Assembly: GCA_030447955.1 (NCBI GenBank)
Contig: JAUJNY010000005.1
Coordinates: 53,124 to 117,123 of the forward strand
DNA: 64,000 nt
Source of the DNA: Jiangellales bacterium
GTDB lineage: Bacteria > Actinomycetota > Actinomycetes > Jiangellales > Jiangellaceae
Reading direction: 5' to 3'
The notes below the pieces were generated by a model, which was given only the letters and a program-made list of their open reading frames with translations, did not search any database and was not told the DNA's origin. Every line of letters begins with the position of its first letter. Within the stretch, counting starts at the first letter, position 1. A program made the translations under genes and the position numbers. Of this stretch, positions 28,942-40,117 are shown one piece after another.

Positions 28942-29223
28942 ATGGGTCAGCAGGACCGCCCGACCGTGTCGGGGGGCCACGGTGACCCGTGGGTCGCTTT
29001 CTCTTACCTCTTCGGAGGTATGGCAGCCTACGGCGGGATCGGCTGGCTCCTCGATTGGTGGTTGGGCACCGGGTTCTTCGTCCCGATCGGCTTGCTGGCG
29101 GGCACGGGTGGTGCGCTCTACCTCGTCTACGCCCGGTTCTGGCGGTTCCCGGGCAACGACGCCAGCAGCAGTGAGCCGGACGGAGGCCACGACCGAGACG
29201 AGCGGAGAGGAGACGCTGGATGA
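28942..29223 (+). CDS. AtpZ/AtpI-like two-helix membrane protein
   Basis: This 93-residue protein (MGQQDRPTVSG...) has two membrane segments, VAFSYLFGGMAAYGGIGWLL and FFVPIGLLAGTGGALYLVY. They are separated by a short DWWLG loop, the pattern of AtpZ/F0F1-ATPase assembly proteins, and are followed by an acidic C-tail. I prefer ATG 28942 to the GTG at 28903 because the first 13 residues of the longer form overlap a promoter-like TACGCT and are not family-like. Its stop overlaps the atpB start (ATGA), tying it to ATP synthase. Its role in c-ring assembly is inferred from the family. Confidence 0.75.
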   Translation: MGQQDRPTVSGGHGDPWVAFSYLFGGMAAYGGIGWLLDWWLGTGFFVPIGLLAGTGGALYLVYARFWRFPGNDASSSEPDGGHDRDERRGDAG

Positions 29224-30011
29224 GCCCTCATCCCCTCGTCGTCCGCTCCGAGGAGTTCGTCGCCCCGGGCTCTCACGACTTCGACCTGCCGCCCATTCTG
29301 GGAAACAGCGAGTTCTTCACCAAGCCGATGCTGCTCCTCCTGCTGTCGGTCGTCATCGTCGCCACCTTCTTCTGGCTCGCGGCGCGCAAGGCGACGATCG
29401 TGCCGGGCAAGCTGCAGTTCGCCGGCGAGGGCGCCTACACCTTCGTCCGCAACGGCGTCGCCCGCGACGTCATCGGCTCGCGCGACTTCATGCGCTTCGT
29501 CCCGTGGTTGTTCGCGCTCTTCTACTTCGTCCTCGTCAACAACCTCTTCGGCATCGTCCCGCTCATCCAGTTCCCGACCATGTCCAAGGTCGGCGTGGCC
29601 TACGCGCTGGCCGGCGTCACCTGGCTGATCTTCAACGGGATCGGGATCCGCAAGCACGGCTTCCTGGGCTATTTGCGGCATACGACGGTGCCTGCGGGAG
29701 TACCGGCGTACATCCTGCCGCTGCTCATACCGATCGAGTTCATCTCCAACATCCTCGTCCGGCCGTTGACGCTGTCGCTGCGGCTGTTCGCCAACATGTT
29801 CGCCGGCCACCTGCTGCTGCTGGTGTTCATCCTGGGCGGGGAGTACCTGCTGCTGCACGCCGAGGGTCTGACCCGGCTCGCCGGCATCCCGGCGTTGCTG
29901 CTCGCCCTCGTCTTCACGTTCTTCGAGGCGCTGGTCCAAGTCCTGCAGGCGTACATCTTCGTGCTGCTGTCCGCCCTCTATGTCGCCGGCTCACTGGCCG
30001 AAGAGCACTGA
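29220..30011 (+). CDS. atpB: ATP synthase Fo subunit a
   Basis: This 263-residue membrane subunit forms the proton half-channels. The essential arginine is Arg188 in PLTLSLRLFANMFAGH. Five or so membrane segments are visible, including the last long hairpin ending FVLLSALYVAGSLAEEH. It starts at ATG 29220, overlapping the preceding small gene by four bases. A 54-bp gap separates it from atpE, the only noticeable gap in the Fo part. Confidence 0.97.
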   Translation: MSPHPLVVRSEEFVAPGSHDFDLPPILGNSEFFTKPMLLLLLSVVIVATFFWLAARKATIVPGKLQFAGEGAYTFVRNGVARDVIGSRDFMRFVPWLFALFYFVLVNNLFGIVPLIQFPTMSKVGVAYALAGVTWLIFNGIGIRKHGFLGYLRHTTVPAGVPAYILPLLIPIEFISNILVRPLTLSLRLFANMFAGHLLLLVFILGGEYLLLHAEGLTRLAGIPALLLALVFTFFEALVQVLQAYIFVLLSALYVAGSLAEEH

Positions 30012-30269
<258 letters not shown>

Positions 30270-30280
30270 CCGGAGCCGCC

Positions 30281-31006
30281 ATGCGCCAGATCGCAGTGCT
30301 CACCGCCGAGGCCGCCGCGGCCGAGGAGGAGCTCAACCCCCTCGTCCCCCACGTCGCGGAGATCATCGTCGGGCTCGTCGCCTTCGGGCTTCTCCTCCTC
30401 GTGCTGGGGCGTGCCGTCGTACCGCGTTTCGAGAAGGCATTCGACCAGCGCAGGGCCGCCATCGAGGGAGGCATGCAGCGCGCCGAGCAGGCCCAGGCCG
30501 AGGCGCAGGCAGCGCTGGAGGAGTACCGCAGCCAGCTCGCCAACGCCCGCCATGAGTCCGCCCGCATGCGTGAGGAGGCCCGCGAGCAGGGCGCTGCCAT
30601 CCTCGCCGAGATGCGCGAGGAGGCGCAGGCCCGGGCCAACGGCATCATCACCGCCGCGCACGAGCAGATCGCCGCGGATCGCCAGCGTGCCGCCACCCAT
30701 CTGCGTACCGAGGTCGGCGGCATCGCGGCGCAGCTGGCGGAGCGCATCGTGGGCGAGTCGCTCGAAGACGATGGGCGCCAGCAGCGGGTCATCGACCGTT
30801 TCCTCGACGAGCTCGAGACGACCGGTGGCGACCTCGCGAGCGGTGACGGGGGCCGGACGGCCCGCGGTGGCAGGCACCAGGCGGGTACCTCCGGCCCGAC
30901 CGCGGAGAGCGGCGAGCCGGCCGTCGTCGCCGGCGAAGCGGCCGCCGGTGCACCCCGTGGGGCAACCGCACTCGGCACCCCACCGAAGACGAGAGGCGGC
31001 AGGTGA
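30281..31006 (+). CDS. atpF: ATP synthase Fo subunit b, C-terminally extended
   Basis: This 241-residue stator subunit has one membrane helix (about 27-46, IIVGLVAFGLLLLVLG) and a long charged coiled coil to about residue 185. A further 55 residues, Gly/Ala/Thr-rich (TGGDLASGDGGRTARGG...), extend beyond the usual end near 185. The tail is low-complexity and probably disordered. b and delta are separate genes here, unlike the fused b-delta of mycobacteria. The GTG of atpH overlaps the stop. Confidence 0.93.
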   Translation: MRQIAVLTAEAAAAEEELNPLVPHVAEIIVGLVAFGLLLLVLGRAVVPRFEKAFDQRRAAIEGGMQRAEQAQAEAQAALEEYRSQLANARHESARMREEAREQGAAILAEMREEAQARANGIITAAHEQIAADRQRAATHLRTEVGGIAAQLAERIVGESLEDDGRQQRVIDRFLDELETTGGDLASGDGGRTARGGRHQAGTSGPTAESGEPAVVAGEAAAGAPRGATALGTPPKTRGGR

Positions 31007-31812
31007 GAGGCGTCAGCCGCGCCTCGCTGGGCACCGCCCGGGACAACCTGCGGGCCGTCGAGCGCGACGCCGATCTCTCGACGCTCGCCGGCGAGCTGTT
31101 CGGCATCGTCGCGCTGGTCGACGCCGAGCCCGGACTGCGCCGATCACTTTCCGACCCGGCGCGCTCCGGTGAGGACCGGGCGGCACTGGTCGACGCGGTC
31201 CTCGCCGACCGTCTCTCCGGGCTCACGCTCGACGTCGTCCGGGGACTGGCGCGCTCGCACTGGTCAAACGCCCGTGACCTCGCCGACGCCACCGAGCTGC
31301 TCGCCGTGGAAGCGGCGGTCGCCGCGGCGGAGCAGGGTGGGCGACTGGAGGCGCTCGAGGACGAGCTCTTCCGCGCCGGCCGGGTCATCACTGGCAGCCC
31401 GCAGCTGAGGTCCGCGCTCGCCGACCGGACGATTCCGCCCGAGCGCAAGCGTGGGCTGGTCGAGGCGCTGCTCGCCGCCAAGGTCCAGCCCGAGACGCTG
31501 CTGCTGGTCGACCAGGCCGTCACCCACCCGCGGGGACGCGCCCTCGAGCGTGTCCTCGACGAGTACGGCACAGTGGTGGCACAGCGCCGGGAACGTCTCG
31601 TCGCCCGGGTGAGCGCCGCTGTGCCGCTCACCGAGCAGCAACGGGCGCGGCTGGGCGCCACGCTCGCCCGCGTCTACGGTCATGAGGTGCAGCTCGAGGT
31701 CGAGGTCGATCCCGACGTCGTCGGCGGGATCCGGGTGGTCGTCGGCGAGGAGGTCGTCGACGGCACGATCGCCAGCCGGCTGGACGACGCCCGGCGCCGG
31801 CTCGCCGGCTGA
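31003..31812 (+). CDS. atpH: ATP synthase F1 subunit delta
   Basis: This 269-residue subunit links the b stalk to the alpha3beta3 head. The helical N-domain (SRASLGTARDNLRAVE...) and the C-terminal signature VQLEVEVDPDVVGGIRVVVGEEVVDGTI match actinobacterial delta, whose usual length is about 270. The GTG at 31003 overlaps atpF by four bases. A 57-bp gap follows before atpA. Confidence 0.95.
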   Translation: MRGVSRASLGTARDNLRAVERDADLSTLAGELFGIVALVDAEPGLRRSLSDPARSGEDRAALVDAVLADRLSGLTLDVVRGLARSHWSNARDLADATELLAVEAAVAAAEQGGRLEALEDELFRAGRVITGSPQLRSALADRTIPPERKRGLVEALLAAKVQPETLLLVDQAVTHPRGRALERVLDEYGTVVAQRRERLVARVSAAVPLTEQQRARLGATLARVYGHEVQLEVEVDPDVVGGIRVVVGEEVVDGTIASRLDDARRRLAG

Positions 31813-31869
31813 AACGCACCACGCAGGAACGACACCAGGCAGCACTACGCAGAGAGCAGAGGACACGAG

Positions 31870-33528
31870 ATGGCGGAGCTCACCATCCGGCCGGAGGAGA
31901 TCCGGGACGCGCTGGCGCAGTTCGCCCAGTCGTACGAGCCGGGGGTGGCGGCGCGCGAGGAGGTCGGGCGGGTCACCGAGGCCGGTGACGGCATCGCCCG
32001 GGTCGAGGGCATGCCCTCGACCATGACCAACGAGCTGCTGCGCTTCGAGGACGGCACCCTCGGGTTGGCGCTCAACCTCGACGTGCGCGAGATCGGTGTC
32101 GTGGTGCTCGGGAACTTCGCCGGTATCGAGGAGGGCCAGGAGGTGCGCCGGACCGGCGACATCCTCTCGGTGCCTGTCGGCGACGGCTACCTCGGCCGGG
32201 TCGTCGACCCACTCGGGGAGCCGCTCGACGGGAAGGGCCCGGTCGAAGGGCTGGAGGGCCGCCGCGCCCTCGAGCTGCAGGCGCCCAGCGTCGTTCAGCG
32301 CCAGGGTGTCAGCGAGCCGCTGCAGACGGGGATCAAGGCCATCGACGCGATGACCGCGATCGGGCGCGGACAGCGCCAGCTCATCATCGGTGACCGGCAG
32401 ACCGGCAAGACCGCCGTGGTCCTCGACACCATCATCAACCAGCGCGACAACTGGCTCTCCGGCGACCCGCGGATCCAGGTCAAGTGCATCTACGTCGCGA
32501 TCGGCCAGAAGGGCTCCACGATCGCGCAGATCCGCGGCGCGCTGGAGGAGAACGGCGCGATGGACTACACGACCATCATCGCCGCGCCTGCGTCCGACCC
32601 TGCGGGCTACAAGTACCTCGCGCCCTACACCGGCTCGGCGATCGGCCAGCACTGGATGTACCAGGGCCAGCACGTGCTCATCGTCTTCGACGACCTGTCC
32701 AAGCAGGCAGAGGCCTACCGCGCCGTCTCGCTGCTGCTGCGCCGCCCACCGGGACGCGAGGCCTACCCCGGTGACGTCTTCTACCTGCACTCCCGGCTGC
32801 TGGAACGCTGCGCCAAGCTCTCCGACGAGCTCGGCGCGGGATCCATGACCGGCCTGCCGCTGATCGAGACCAAGGCCAACGACGTGTCGGCGTACATCCC
32901 CACCAACGTCATCTCCATCACCGACGGCCAGTGCTTCCTCGAGACCGACCTGTTCAACCAGGGCGTCCGCCCGGCCATCAACGTCGGCGTCTCGGTCTCG
33001 CGCGTGGGTGGCGCCGCCCAGGTCAAGGGCATGAAGAAGGTGGCCGGGCAGCTGCGGCTGGAGCTCGCCCAGTACCGCGAGCTGGAGGCGTTCGCCGCCT
33101 TCGGCACCGAGTCGCTGGACGCGGCCTCCAAGCGTCAGCTCGAGCGGGGGGCGCGGCTGGTCGAGATGCTCAAACAGCCGCAGTTCACACCCTTCCCGGT
33201 GCATGAGCAGATCGTGTCGATCTGGGCGGGCACGACCGGGCAGCTGGACGAGGTGCCGGTGGAGGACGTGCGCCGCTTCGAGCGAGAGTTCCTCGACTAC
33301 CTCCAGCGCCAACACTCCGGCCTGTACACCTCCATCGCCGAGACCAAGGAGCTGCCGGACGAGGCCGCGCAGGCCCTGCGCGAGGCGATCGACGACTTCA
33401 AGCGGGGCTTCGAGACGAGTTCTGGGCAGCTGCTGGTCAACGACGAGCCGGTGGAGGCGCTAGAGGCCGCCGAGGTCGACCAAGAGAAGATCACCCGGCA
33501 CGTCCGCCGGCCGGCCCCCCAGCAGTAG
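31870..33528 (+). CDS. atpA: ATP synthase F1 subunit alpha
   Basis: This 552-residue regulatory nucleotide-binding subunit has the P-loop [10 protein letters not shown] near residue 175 and the arginine-finger region [13 protein letters not shown]. The family pattern [12 protein letters not shown] precedes a C-terminal helical domain. The C-terminus is extended by about 35 residues ([23 protein letters not shown], partly), as in other actinobacteria where such tails can limit ATP hydrolysis; that effect here is inference. ATG at 31870. Confidence 0.97.
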   Translation: MAELTIRPEEIRDALAQFAQSYEPGVAAREEVGRVTEAGDGIARVEGMPSTMTNELLRFEDGTLGLALNLDVREIGVVVLGNFAGIEEGQEVRRTGDILSVPVGDGYLGRVVDPLGEPLDGKGPVEGLEGRRALELQAPSVVQRQGVSEPLQTGIKAIDAMTAIGRGQRQLIIGDRQTGKTAVVLDTIINQRDNWLSGDPRIQVKCIYVAIGQKGSTIAQIRGALEENGAMDYTTIIAAPASDPAGYKYLAPYTGSAIGQHWMYQGQHVLIVFDDLSKQAEAYRAVSLLLRRPPGREAYPGDVFYLHSRLLERCAKLSDELGAGSMTGLPLIETKANDVSAYIPTNVISITDGQCFLETDLFNQGVRPAINVGVSVSRVGGAAQVKGMKKVAGQLRLELAQYRELEAFAAFGTESLDAASKRQLERGARLVEMLKQPQFTPFPVHEQIVSIWAGTTGQLDEVPVEDVRRFEREFLDYLQRQHSGLYTSIAETKELPDEAAQALREAIDDFKRGFETSSGQLLVNDEPVEALEAAEVDQEKITRHVRRPAPQQ

Positions 33529-33574
33529 TCGGCGACGGAAGCCAGCAGGCAGGCCGAGGGGAGGGCGGGCAGAA

Positions 33575-35943
<2,369 letters not shown>

Positions 35944-35998
35944 GAGAGCGGGCTGCTTCGCGGTGCTGAACGGATCAGCGGTGGGCGACGGGAGTGAC

Positions 35999-36574
35999 AT
36001 GACCTGGACACCGCCGGATCAGGACGCCCTACGGCGGCCGGAGTTCCTGGACTGGGACATCTGGCCGTTCGAGGGTGAGCAGCGGATCAAGCAGCTGGCG
36101 CCGCGGAACCTGCCCGAGCCGCCACGGCACGGCGAACCAGGTGGAGGTCCCTGCGAGCCGTGCGCCGCGTCGGACGAGGCGTACGTGTGGGCCGACGACG
36201 CCTGGCGGCTCAAGGCGGTCGGCCCCAGCGGACTGCCGGTCGTGTTGGTGCTCGAGCCCCGCGCGCACCTCGACCTGGGTGACCTCAGCGACGAGGAGGC
36301 CGCCGAGCTGGGCCGGCTCACCGTCCGCGTCGAGCGTGCCGTCGTGTCGCTTGGCGACATCGCCCGGGTGCACGTCATGCGGCTCGGCGACGGGGGCGCG
36401 CACTTACACGTGTGGTTCCTGGGCCGCCCGGCCGGGATGCTGCAACTTCGCGGAAGCAGCGCCTCGCTGTGGGACGACATCCTCCCGCCCGTACCCGAAC
36501 CGGCGTGGCGAGCGAACCTCGCCCGGGTGGCGGCCGCGATGGTTCAACGGGGTGGCCACGCGCTCGTACGCTGA
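35999..36574 (+). CDS. HIT-like protein inserted between atpD and atpC
   Basis: This 191-residue protein has the GalT/HIT-like core with the motif GAHLHVWFLGRP. The third position of the classic H-x-H-x-H triad is Trp, so ordinary HIT nucleotide hydrolysis may be altered. A CEPC pair near residue 47 could bind zinc. Related proteins usually act on nucleotides or sugar nucleotides. It sits 55 bp after atpD and 56 bp before atpC on the same strand, so it is probably carried on the atp transcript. ATG 35999 is preferred (GGGAG upstream); GTG 35981 is in frame. Function in the operon unknown. Confidence 0.72.
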   Translation: MTWTPPDQDALRRPEFLDWDIWPFEGEQRIKQLAPRNLPEPPRHGEPGGGPCEPCAASDEAYVWADDAWRLKAVGPSGLPVVLVLEPRAHLDLGDLSDEEAAELGRLTVRVERAVVSLGDIARVHVMRLGDGGAHLHVWFLGRPAGMLQLRGSSASLWDDILPPVPEPAWRANLARVAAAMVQRGGHALVR

Positions 36575-36630
36575 TCGCAAGCCCTGGCTATCCTCACACC
36601 CGCCCCGAACGAACGACACCAGGAGGCCCG

Positions 36631-37014
36631 GTGGCGGAGCTGCACGTTGAGCTGGTCGCGGCCGACCACGAGGTCTGGTCGGGTGAGGCCACCATGGTCA
36701 TCGCCACAACCGTCGACGGCGACCTCGGCATCCTGCCCGGCCATGCACCGCTGCTCGGAGTGCTTCCCAACGGCACGGTGCAGATCCGGACCGGGTCGCA
36801 GCCGTTGGTTGCCGCCGTGCTCGGCGGCTTCATCTCGATGGCGGACGACCGCGTCTCGATCCTCGCCGAGGTTGCCGAGCTCGCCGACGAGATCGACGTC
36901 GAAGGTGCCCGCCGGGATATCGAGCAGGCCCGTACCTCGGGTGACGACGAAGAATCACGGGCGACGGTGCAGCGTGCCGAGGCGCGGCTCAGGGCGGCCG
37001 GTCAGGCGCCGTAG
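36631..37014 (+). CDS. atpC: ATP synthase F1 subunit epsilon
   Basis: This 127-residue subunit has an N-terminal beta-sandwich (LHVELVAADHEVWSGEA, DLGILPGHAPLLGVL) and a C-terminal helical hairpin (ELADEIDVEGARRDIEQA). The GTG at 36631 has AGGAGG 5 bases upstream. A TATCCT box near 36588 in the preceding gap might add a promoter. It ends the housekeeping block; accessory and broken genes follow directly. Confidence 0.95.
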   Translation: MAELHVELVAADHEVWSGEATMVIATTVDGDLGILPGHAPLLGVLPNGTVQIRTGSQPLVAAVLGGFISMADDRVSILAEVAELADEIDVEGARRDIEQARTSGDDEESRATVQRAEARLRAAGQAP

Positions 37015-37042
37015 CCGTTCGTGGCCGCTGCCGCTCGACGGA

Positions 37043-37048
37043 TAACGT
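37043..37048 (+). promoter_or_regulatory. -10 box of a leaderless antitoxin transcript
   Basis: TAACGT ends 6 nt before the ATG at 37055, and there is no ribosome site. Confidence 0.45.
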
Positions 37049-37054
37049 CCTGGT

Positions 37055-37287
37055 ATGCGCACCACCATCGCTCGATTTGGGCGACTGGTGATCCCGAAGT
37101 CCTTGCGCGACCAGATCGGGCTGCGCCCGGGTGCGGTCGACGTCGTCGTCGACGGGACGGCGCTGCGCATCGAGCCGCCCGCCGGCGAGCGGCTCGAGGA
37201 ACGTGGCGGCCGCCTACTGATCCCCCAACGGGGGCGCCGTTGACCGACGACGACATTCGCGCGCTGCGCGAAGCCGACCGGAGATAG
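37055..37287 (+). pseudogene. AbrB/VapB-type antitoxin, frameshifted
   Basis: The N-terminus is a swapped-hairpin AbrB/SpoVT DNA-binding domain: MRTTIARFGRLVIPKSLRDQ, then LRPGAVDVVVDG. The frame stops at 37243 after LLIPQRGRR. One base back, from the CCCCC AACGGGGG tract near 37222-37233, the family-like ending PTGAPLTDDDIRALREADRR continues to TAG at 37287. Joining the two gives a normal VapB-like antitoxin of about 77 residues. The lost base lies in homopolymers, so sequencing error is possible. The downstream toxin gene is also broken, which favours real decay. Confidence 0.65.
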
Positions 37288-37289
37288 CC

Positions 37290-37398
37290 GTCGGCCGGTC
37301 GTCCTTGGTCGACACCTCGCGCGGCCGTGGCGCTGGTCTTGGTCAACCACCCGGGCCACGAGACCACCGGCGCTTTGCGGCGCGGGGCCCACCGGACG
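37290..37398 (+). pseudogene. Remnant of a PIN-domain (VapC-like) toxin
   Basis: Directly after the antitoxin, bases 37308-37319 encode VDTS. One extra base later, AAVALVLVNHPGHETTGALRRG follows. Together this resembles the N-terminal 25-30 residues of VapC toxins, in which VDTS carries the first catalytic Asp. No start codon, no central acidic residues and no C-terminal half are present; the region after about 37400 belongs to a gene on the other strand. The match is short, so confidence is moderate. Confidence 0.4.
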
Positions 37399-37409
37399 GC
37401 ACCTCGGCG

Positions 37410-37834
37410 CGGCGAGGCGAATTGCCTGACGTACCGGCGCTGCCAGGGAGTCTCGACCGACCGCGGGCTGTAGTGCTGGCGGACGTACATCACGGCGTCG
37501 GCCGCCCGAACGCCATCGAGGATTGCCCGACGAGCCAACGCCGTGCCGTTCCGACCTCGGCCGCCGCTACAGCCCACCTCCACCCGCTCGCCGCACGTTC
37601 CCACAGCTCAAGCAAGGCGTCTCGGGCGTCGGCGGGGTCGGCGGGCAACCACCAGTCCGGCCAACGCACCCAGCGTGACGGCCAGCCCGTCGGCGAAGGC
37701 GGTTTGCCCTGCAGATACAGCCCGAACTCGGGAGTGACGCCCTCAGCAGCGCTCCGACGTAGTGCTCGACCGCGCACCAGCCGTCCTTACGGCAGCCGGA
37801 CAACACCGGGCTTCGTCTGGTCCCACGGCTCCAC
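37410..37834 (-). pseudogene. Protein-tyrosine/dual-specificity phosphatase, decayed
   Basis: Read on the minus strand from GTG 37834, the peptide is EPWDQTKPGVVRLP, then a TAA stop. It continues GRLVRGRALRR and TPEFGLYL through WPSRWVRWPDWWLPADPADA. At about 37565 the frame shifts and RVEVGCSGGRGRNGTALA follows, then YVRQHYSPRSVETPWQRRYVRQF. This is the actinobacterial phosphatase family with a C-x-G-G-x-G-R-T-G signature; Asn replaces the usual Thr. One nonsense codon and one indel make a functional product unlikely. No stop is found at the expected C-terminus. Confidence 0.65.
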
Positions 37835-38082
37835 CCGGCCGACGGCAGCGGCGCTCGACCGCCCTTCCGAGCAGTGATCCCCAAGCGGGGCGTCCCCCTC
37901 CGCGCGGCGGGCCGTCGACACCTACCGAGCTTGGGGCGCTGCGTCTGCAGCTAATCGAGGCATGCGATGTTGTGCTCGGGACGTGATCCGACGAACGGGG
38001 GATCGGCGCCCTCAGCTGTCGGGCGGACTAGCCACGCTTCGACTAGCGACCCAGAATGAACGTCACATCCGGGCGGTAACGT
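37835..38082. other. Non-coding stretch between pseudogenes and the AlbA_2 gene
   Basis: I see no supported gene or RNA here. GC content falls toward the right end, where the promoter at 38083-38110 begins. Short open frames in this stretch lack ribosome sites and family-like sequence. Confidence 0.4.
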
Positions 38083-38110
38083 TTGACGCGACGTTTCGAA
38101 AATGTAGCAT
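38083..38110 (+). promoter_or_regulatory. Sigma-70-like promoter of the AlbA_2/HATPase gene
   Basis: TTGACG (38083-38088), a 16-nt spacer and TAGCAT (38105-38110) form a good promoter in a locally AT-richer stretch. The -10 ends 6 nt before the ATG at 38117, so the transcript would be leaderless. Confidence 0.6.
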
Positions 38111-38116
38111 CAACCC

Positions 38117-39820
38117 ATGCGTTGGTCGTCGTCTCAGCTCCGGGACATGCTTCAACGGCTCGAACACGAACGAGCCGACGCTCTGGAGGCCCAGACCCTG
38201 GAGATTAAGCGGCGCCCCAACCGCCCCACCGAGTTGAACGACTGGGCGGTCGAGGCGGCCGTCTGCCTGGCCAATGCTCACGGCGGCACCCTGCTCGTCG
38301 GAGTCCGGGATGGAGTGGTCGGACAGCTGGAAGCACTCGAAGGATGCGGGGCGGTAGATGTCAACTCGCTGCGGCGAGCGGTGTACGACCGGACCAGCCC
38401 TCAAATCCTCGTCGATATCGAGATCTTCGAGGTGTCAGGGAGGCAACTGCTGGCGATGCACGTCCCCCAGGGACTCCCCCCACACACGACGAGCAGCGGA
38501 CGAGCTCTCATCAGGATCGGCAAGCAGTGCGTACCTCTGACCGGCCAGATGTGGGCACAGCAGGCGGCGCGAGCCGGCTCGCTGGATCGGTCGGCGCTGC
38601 TCATCGACGACGCGACGATTCACGACATCGACTTGGACGCTGTCGACGCGCTTCGGGCGCTAGTTCGCCAACAGCCCGACCTGGCGCCCTTGAGCGAGCG
38701 ACCACCGAGCGAGTTGCTGCAGCGGCTCGAACTCGCCCGTGACGGACGGCTCACCCTCGCGGCAGCGCTTCTCGTCGGCTCGCGTGCGTGCTTGCGGGAG
38801 TCGGTGCCAGAGCACGAGGTCGTTCTCATGCGTATGCGGGGTCCGACGAGGTATGACGCCCGCGACGACCTCAGGGTCCCCCTCCTCGCGCTTCTCCCAA
38901 GGGTCGAGGAGCGGCTGGATGCTTGGCTGAGCCTGCGGACGATTCGACCACGGGGCTTTCTTCAGCTCGAGTTGCCGGACGTGACCTGGGAGGTTGCTCG
39001 GGAGGCGATTCTCAACGCCGTGGCCCACCGCGACTACTTCGTCCGTTCGGCAGTCGTGGTCGGGGTGCATCGGGACGTCATCGTCGTTGACAGTCCTGGC
39101 GGCTTCGTGGGCGGAATCACGGAGGAGAACGTCCTCCGACACGGCTACGTACACCGGAACGAGTTGCTCTGCCAGGCGTTGCAGCGGCTGGGACTGGTCA
39201 ACCGGGCGGGTCTGGGGGTCGAGCGGATGTACGCCGGCTTGCTGCGGCTGGGCAATCCGACCCCGCAGTTCCGAGCGAGCGAGAGCTCGGTCACCTTGCG
39301 ACTCCCGCGGCGCGGCAGCGACGAGTTCGCCGCCTGGCTCGTGGAGACCGAACGTGCAGGTACGGAGCTGTCGACGGACGACCTGATCGTGCTTCGTCGC
39401 CTGCTCGATGTCGGGGAACTCGATCGATGGTCGGCAGCGTCCGCCTTACAGCTGGCTTCCGACGAAGCCGCTCACCGCCTGGCTGATCTACGGGCTCGCG
39501 GCCTTCTTGTCGCACGCGGGAGGGGGCGGGGTGCGGCCTATCGGTTCCCTGCCGCTCTGTCGGATCGGCTCCGTGGGCGTGCGGCAACCGACGTCGACCG
39601 ACCCCTGGAGCGCGAAGGGGTTCGCCTCCGGCTGCTGGAAGTCCTGAGGGAGCGTGGATCCCTCAGCAACGCGGACGTCAGGGCGTTGTCCGGGTTCAGT
39701 CGGGTGGAGGTGCTGCGCCTGTTTCACCAGCTCAACAGCGAGGGTCTCATCGAGATGCGTGGGGTGGGACGAGGCGCTCACATCGTGCCCGTGAGAGGCA
39801 AAGTGAGGAGGATCAGATGA
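38117..39820 (+). CDS. AlbA_2 (Schlafen AAA_4)-HATPase-winged helix DNA-binding protein
   Basis: This 567-residue protein begins with an AlbA_2 domain (about 20-130: LEIKRRPN..., CLANAHGGTLLVGVRDG). A middle HATPase_c_4-like region comes next (about 280-400: REAILNAVAHRDYFV, VVDSPGGFVGGITEENV, QRLGLVNRAGLGVERMY). Two winged-helix-like segments follow toward the C-terminus (about 420-490, 505-565: LSNADVRALSGFSRVEVLRLFHQL). Such proteins are called RecG-C-terminal-like transcriptional regulators, and some relatives lie in defence or stress loci. It has its own promoter. Its stop overlaps the ATG of a small frameshifted gene (ATGA). The ligand and target are unknown. Confidence 0.82.
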   Translation: MRWSSSQLRDMLQRLEHERADALEAQTLEIKRRPNRPTELNDWAVEAAVCLANAHGGTLLVGVRDGVVGQLEALEGCGAVDVNSLRRAVYDRTSPQILVDIEIFEVSGRQLLAMHVPQGLPPHTTSSGRALIRIGKQCVPLTGQMWAQQAARAGSLDRSALLIDDATIHDIDLDAVDALRALVRQQPDLAPLSERPPSELLQRLELARDGRLTLAAALLVGSRACLRESVPEHEVVLMRMRGPTRYDARDDLRVPLLALLPRVEERLDAWLSLRTIRPRGFLQLELPDVTWEVAREAILNAVAHRDYFVRSAVVVGVHRDVIVVDSPGGFVGGITEENVLRHGYVHRNELLCQALQRLGLVNRAGLGVERMYAGLLRLGNPTPQFRASESSVTLRLPRRGSDEFAAWLVETERAGTELSTDDLIVLRRLLDVGELDRWSAASALQLASDEAAHRLADLRARGLLVARGRGRGAAYRFPAALSDRLRGRAATDVDRPLEREGVRLRLLEVLRERGSLSNADVRALSGFSRVEVLRLFHQLNSEGLIEMRGVGRGAHIVPVRGKVRRIR

Positions 39821-40100
39821 GCACGGTCGGCCGCGAAGAACAGAGCATCGAAGAACTGGAGGGGTTCCGCGTACGGTTCGTGTCGGGAGCCAGCCGGCGC
39901 GACTGAGGTCCGACCGCCGAGTGCGTCCAATCGGCAACGACTTCGATCGCCGTGCCGCGGGGAGCACCACGGTCAACCACTGGATCCAGCGGCGGTTCGT
40001 GCCTCGTTATCCAGACTTCAAGGTCAAGGTCCTTTTCGCGGACGGGCGTGCCGCGAACGGAAACACGCTGCTCGAGACCGTACGGTCCAGCTACGTGTAG
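39817..40100 (+). pseudogene. Small conserved-looking protein, frameshifted
   Basis: ATG at 39817 overlaps the upstream stop. The first frame gives a 29-residue peptide ending FRVRFVSGASRRD (stop 39904-39906). One base back the sequence continues as LRSDRRVRPIGNDFDRR, TTVNHWIQRRFVPRYPDFKV, KVLFADGRAANGNTLLETV to TAG at 40098-40100. The joined protein would have about 95 residues, with a compact globular composition. I do not recognise the family. The coupling suggests it once worked with the AlbA_2 protein. Mutation and sequencing error cannot be told apart here. Confidence 0.5.
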
Positions 40101-40117
40101 ACAGCACCGCCCGAGGC

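Noticed and set aside
37400..37480. VapC-like pieces after the toxin remnant (for example GSLDRPRAVV)
   Set aside because: They are antisense shadows of the phosphatase pseudogene (YSPRSVETPWQRRYV) on the other strand.
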